A stretch of DNA of 25,194 nt, taken from the NCBI GenBank assembly GCA_029007015.1, contig JAQXHB010000041.1, positions 1 to 25,194 of the forward strand, in the 5' to 3' direction. Below, piece by piece: positions 24,047 through 25,194 of the stretch; within the stretch, counting starts at the first letter, position 1, and every line of letters begins with the position of its first letter. Source of the DNA: Bacillota bacterium. GTDB lineage: Bacteria; Bacillota; Clostridia; Oscillospirales; Acutalibacteraceae. The notes below the pieces were generated by a model that had not been told where the DNA came from, did no database searches, and saw only the letters and a program-made list of their open reading frames with translations. The translations under genes and the position numbers were made by a program.

Positions 24047-24691
24047 ATGCAATTTTTCAATTTTGAAAAAACGGTTAAGTATTGTCGGCGCAGTGGAGCC
24101 AACGGCTTTGTGCAGACAGTGGTGATGAATTTTACAGACCTTGTGCTGCTCAATTTGATGTTCGTACTTTTTTCTGTGCCGGTCATCACGCTGTCGCCGG
24201 CCCTGTGCGCTCTCAATGAAATGACCGACCGAATGGCGCGCGATGAGCCGATATATGCCTGCCGTGACTATGTTGCCGCGTTCAAACGATGGGTGAGAAG
24301 GGACTTTATCAGTGCACCGCTGTACCTGATTGCAGTTGCAATAGGTGTGTTTGCCTTTGCCTGCTACTTTTCATGGGCACACACATATGCTCCGCTGTAT
24401 GGTGCGGCGGTTGCGTCACTGTGCGCTGTGACGGTGCTTTCTTTGGCGGCGGTCGCCTATTTTCCTCTGCTTGTAAAAGGGTGGGGCAGGGCAAACGCGG
24501 CAAAGGGAGCCGTGCGCATCGCGCTGACGCGGCTCGACCGTACGGGCCCGGCTCTGCTGGCCGCCGCTCTGCCGACGGCGGTATGCGCGGCGCTGTTGCC
24601 GTACAGTTTACCCCTTGTACTGCTATTTCCGTTTTCGCTGTCGGCTCTCGCGGCGTGCTATGCCATGCGAGGGGTGAACCGTCCGACATAA
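24047..24691 (+). CDS. DUF624 (YesL-type) membrane protein
   Basis: A 214-residue integral membrane protein with about five helices (roughly 28-50, 90-112, 115-140, 168-186, 187-206). The stretch FTDLVLLNLMFVLFSVPVITLSPALCAL is split by polar residues and carries the N-terminal pattern of the DUF624/YesL family, including the conserved PVIT-G/S-P region. I chose the ATG at 24047 for its AGGAGGAGG site; the frame stays open upstream to 23963 without one. DUF624 genes often sit next to sugar ABC importers in Firmicutes, as here, diverging from the maltodextrin operon. Their function is unknown; a role with the transporter is inferred from location. Confidence 0.8.
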   Translation: MQFFNFEKTVKYCRRSGANGFVQTVVMNFTDLVLLNLMFVLFSVPVITLSPALCALNEMTDRMARDEPIYACRDYVAAFKRWVRRDFISAPLYLIAVAIGVFAFACYFSWAHTYAPLYGAAVASLCAVTVLSLAAVAYFPLLVKGWGRANAAKGAVRIALTRLDRTGPALLAAALPTAVCAALLPYSLPLVLLFPFSLSALAACYAMRGVNRPT

Positions 24692-24716
24692 AATGCAAAA
24701 AAATCTGAAAAAAACC

Positions 24717-24745
24717 TTGATTATTGCTTAGTTCTGTTGTATAAT
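24717..24745 (+). promoter_or_regulatory. Promoter of the glycine riboswitch-symporter transcript
   Basis: -35 TTGATT (24717-24722) and a perfect -10 TATAAT (24740-24745) are separated by 17 bases, predicting a start near 24752, about 15 bases before the first aptamer. Confidence 0.85.
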
Positions 24746-24767
24746 TATTCATAAATTTTATAAATCT

Positions 24768-24961
24768 ATGAGATGTTTGCAGGAAATCGGGTTAACCGAG
24801 CCGAAGGAGTAACGCTCTCAGGTGTTCTGCGAGGAACGAGGACTGCAAGCGGATAGAACTTTGGAGAATCTCATTTTACATGGGTGCCGAAGGTGAAAGC
24901 ATTTTTATGCGAATCTCTCAGGCAAAAGGACAAAGCGGTAATTAGTCCCTCTTGGGATGTG
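24768..24961 (+). promoter_or_regulatory. Tandem glycine riboswitch
   Basis: Two glycine aptamers lie in a row. The first has GCCGAAGGAGTAACGCTCTC (24800-24819) and an extended arm ending in TTTGGAGA; its region is bracketed by ATGAGAT (24768-24774) and ATCTCAT (24868-24874). The second has GGGTGCCGAAGGTGAAAGC (24882-24900) and TCTCTCAGGCAAAAGGAC (24914-24931), both core consensus stretches. Aptamer 2 can be closed by ACAT (24878-24881) with ATGT (24957-24960). A terminator and a symporter gene follow, so glycine probably sets transcription read-through. Whether it switches on or off cannot be decided by eye. Confidence 0.93.
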
Positions 24962-24963
24962 TT

Positions 24964-24998
24964 CGGCGTGCCTGTGTTACATGGCTTGCCGTTTTTTT
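24964..24998 (+). terminator. Terminator of the glycine riboswitch expression platform
   Basis: A GC-rich hairpin (24964-24991, CGGC/GCCG base plus GCC/GGC upper stem) is followed by seven T residues at 24992-24998. It stands between the second aptamer and the symporter start, as expected for a transcriptional riboswitch. Confidence 0.85.
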
Positions 24999-25034
24999 AT
25001 TTTTGTCATTTTTTTATAAGGAGTAGATATAGGT

Positions 25035-25194
25035 ATGGAACAGATAGCATCTATCAATGATGCCATCAACACATTTGTGTGGGGTAAGGGTGTTTGGCTC
25101 CTCATCGCAACGGGCGTGTTGATGACAGTGCTGACCAAGTTTTTTCAGATTTCGCACATCGGTGAATGGTGGAAAAACACTATCGGCAGCCTTT
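25035..25194 (+). CDS. AGCS-type sodium:alanine/glycine symporter (partial, N-terminus only)
   Basis: Only 53 residues are visible, from the ATG at 25035 to the window edge, with AAGGAG about 12 bases upstream. The sequence has INDAINTFVWGKGVWLLIAT, a first membrane helix, then VLMTVLTKFFQISHIGEWW, which matches the N-terminus of amino acid carrier proteins of the alanine/glycine:cation symporter family. The glycine riboswitch ahead of it independently supports glycine (or alanine) transport. The remainder lies outside the window. Confidence 0.85.
   Translation, partial: MEQIASINDAINTFVWGKGVWLLIATGVLMTVLTKFFQISHIGEWWKNTIGSL

Noticed and set aside
1..25194. CRISPR arrays, tRNA or rRNA genes, insertion sequences, attachment sites
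   Set aside because: I looked for regularly spaced repeats, cloverleaf-like segments, transposase motifs and direct-repeat borders and saw none that could be supported.

Overview
This window looks like a chromosomal segment of a spore-forming, anaerobic, low-to-mid GC Firmicute, most likely a gut-type Clostridia member of the Oscillospiraceae/Ruminococcaceae kind. The evidence is indirect but consistent: a SpoIVFA/SpoIVFB-like pair, a T-box in front of pheST, a tandem glycine riboswitch, CdaA-CdaR, RecD2, rubrerythrin, a ferredoxin:thioredoxin reductase-like protein and strong AGGAGG-type ribosome binding sites. No rRNA, tRNA, insertion sequence, phage gene or CRISPR array was seen. Every gene appears intact except the two cut by the window edges.

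Layout. 1-663 (-): the N-terminal part of an Mrp/NBP35 iron-sulfur carrier ATPase. 798-2172 (+): an M23 peptidase-domain membrane protein overlapping an M50 site-2 protease, arranged like spoIVFA-spoIVFB, closed by a bidirectional terminator. 2227-5924 (-): pheT and pheS behind a T-box leader with a TTC (Phe) specifier and a well-formed promoter. 5979-7373 (-): a DUF3343 small protein and a cysteine desulfurase-family enzyme. 7466-7936 (-): ispF, ending in a strong terminator. 7973-8067: back-to-back promoters for ispF and for a rightward cluster.

8115-13515 (+): cdaA, cdaR, a small membrane protein of unknown function, recD2 and comFC, probably one transcript. 13583-14605 (+): an MreB paralogue behind a perfect-consensus promoter; it lacks the glutamate that normally activates water for ATP hydrolysis. 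14655-15781 (+): a redox group of rubrerythrin, an FTR catalytic-chain-like protein and thioredoxin, closed by a bidirectional terminator.

15845-23938 (-): a six-gene maltodextrin operon. A lipoprotein binding protein, two permeases and an MsmK-type ATPase import the sugar; MalQ and glycogen phosphorylase then convert it to glucose and glucose-1-phosphate. A DUF624 (YesL-type) membrane gene diverges from it across an extended palindrome. 24717-25194 (+): a promoter, tandem glycine riboswitch, terminator and the start of an AGCS-type sodium:amino acid symporter.

Most of the window is well-known housekeeping and accessory metabolism. I did not find a clearly new multi-gene system. The points most worth a second look are the MreB paralogue with the missing catalytic residue, the FTR-like/thioredoxin/rubrerythrin group, two inverted repeats that overlap translation start signals, and the unassigned small membrane protein beside cdaAR.
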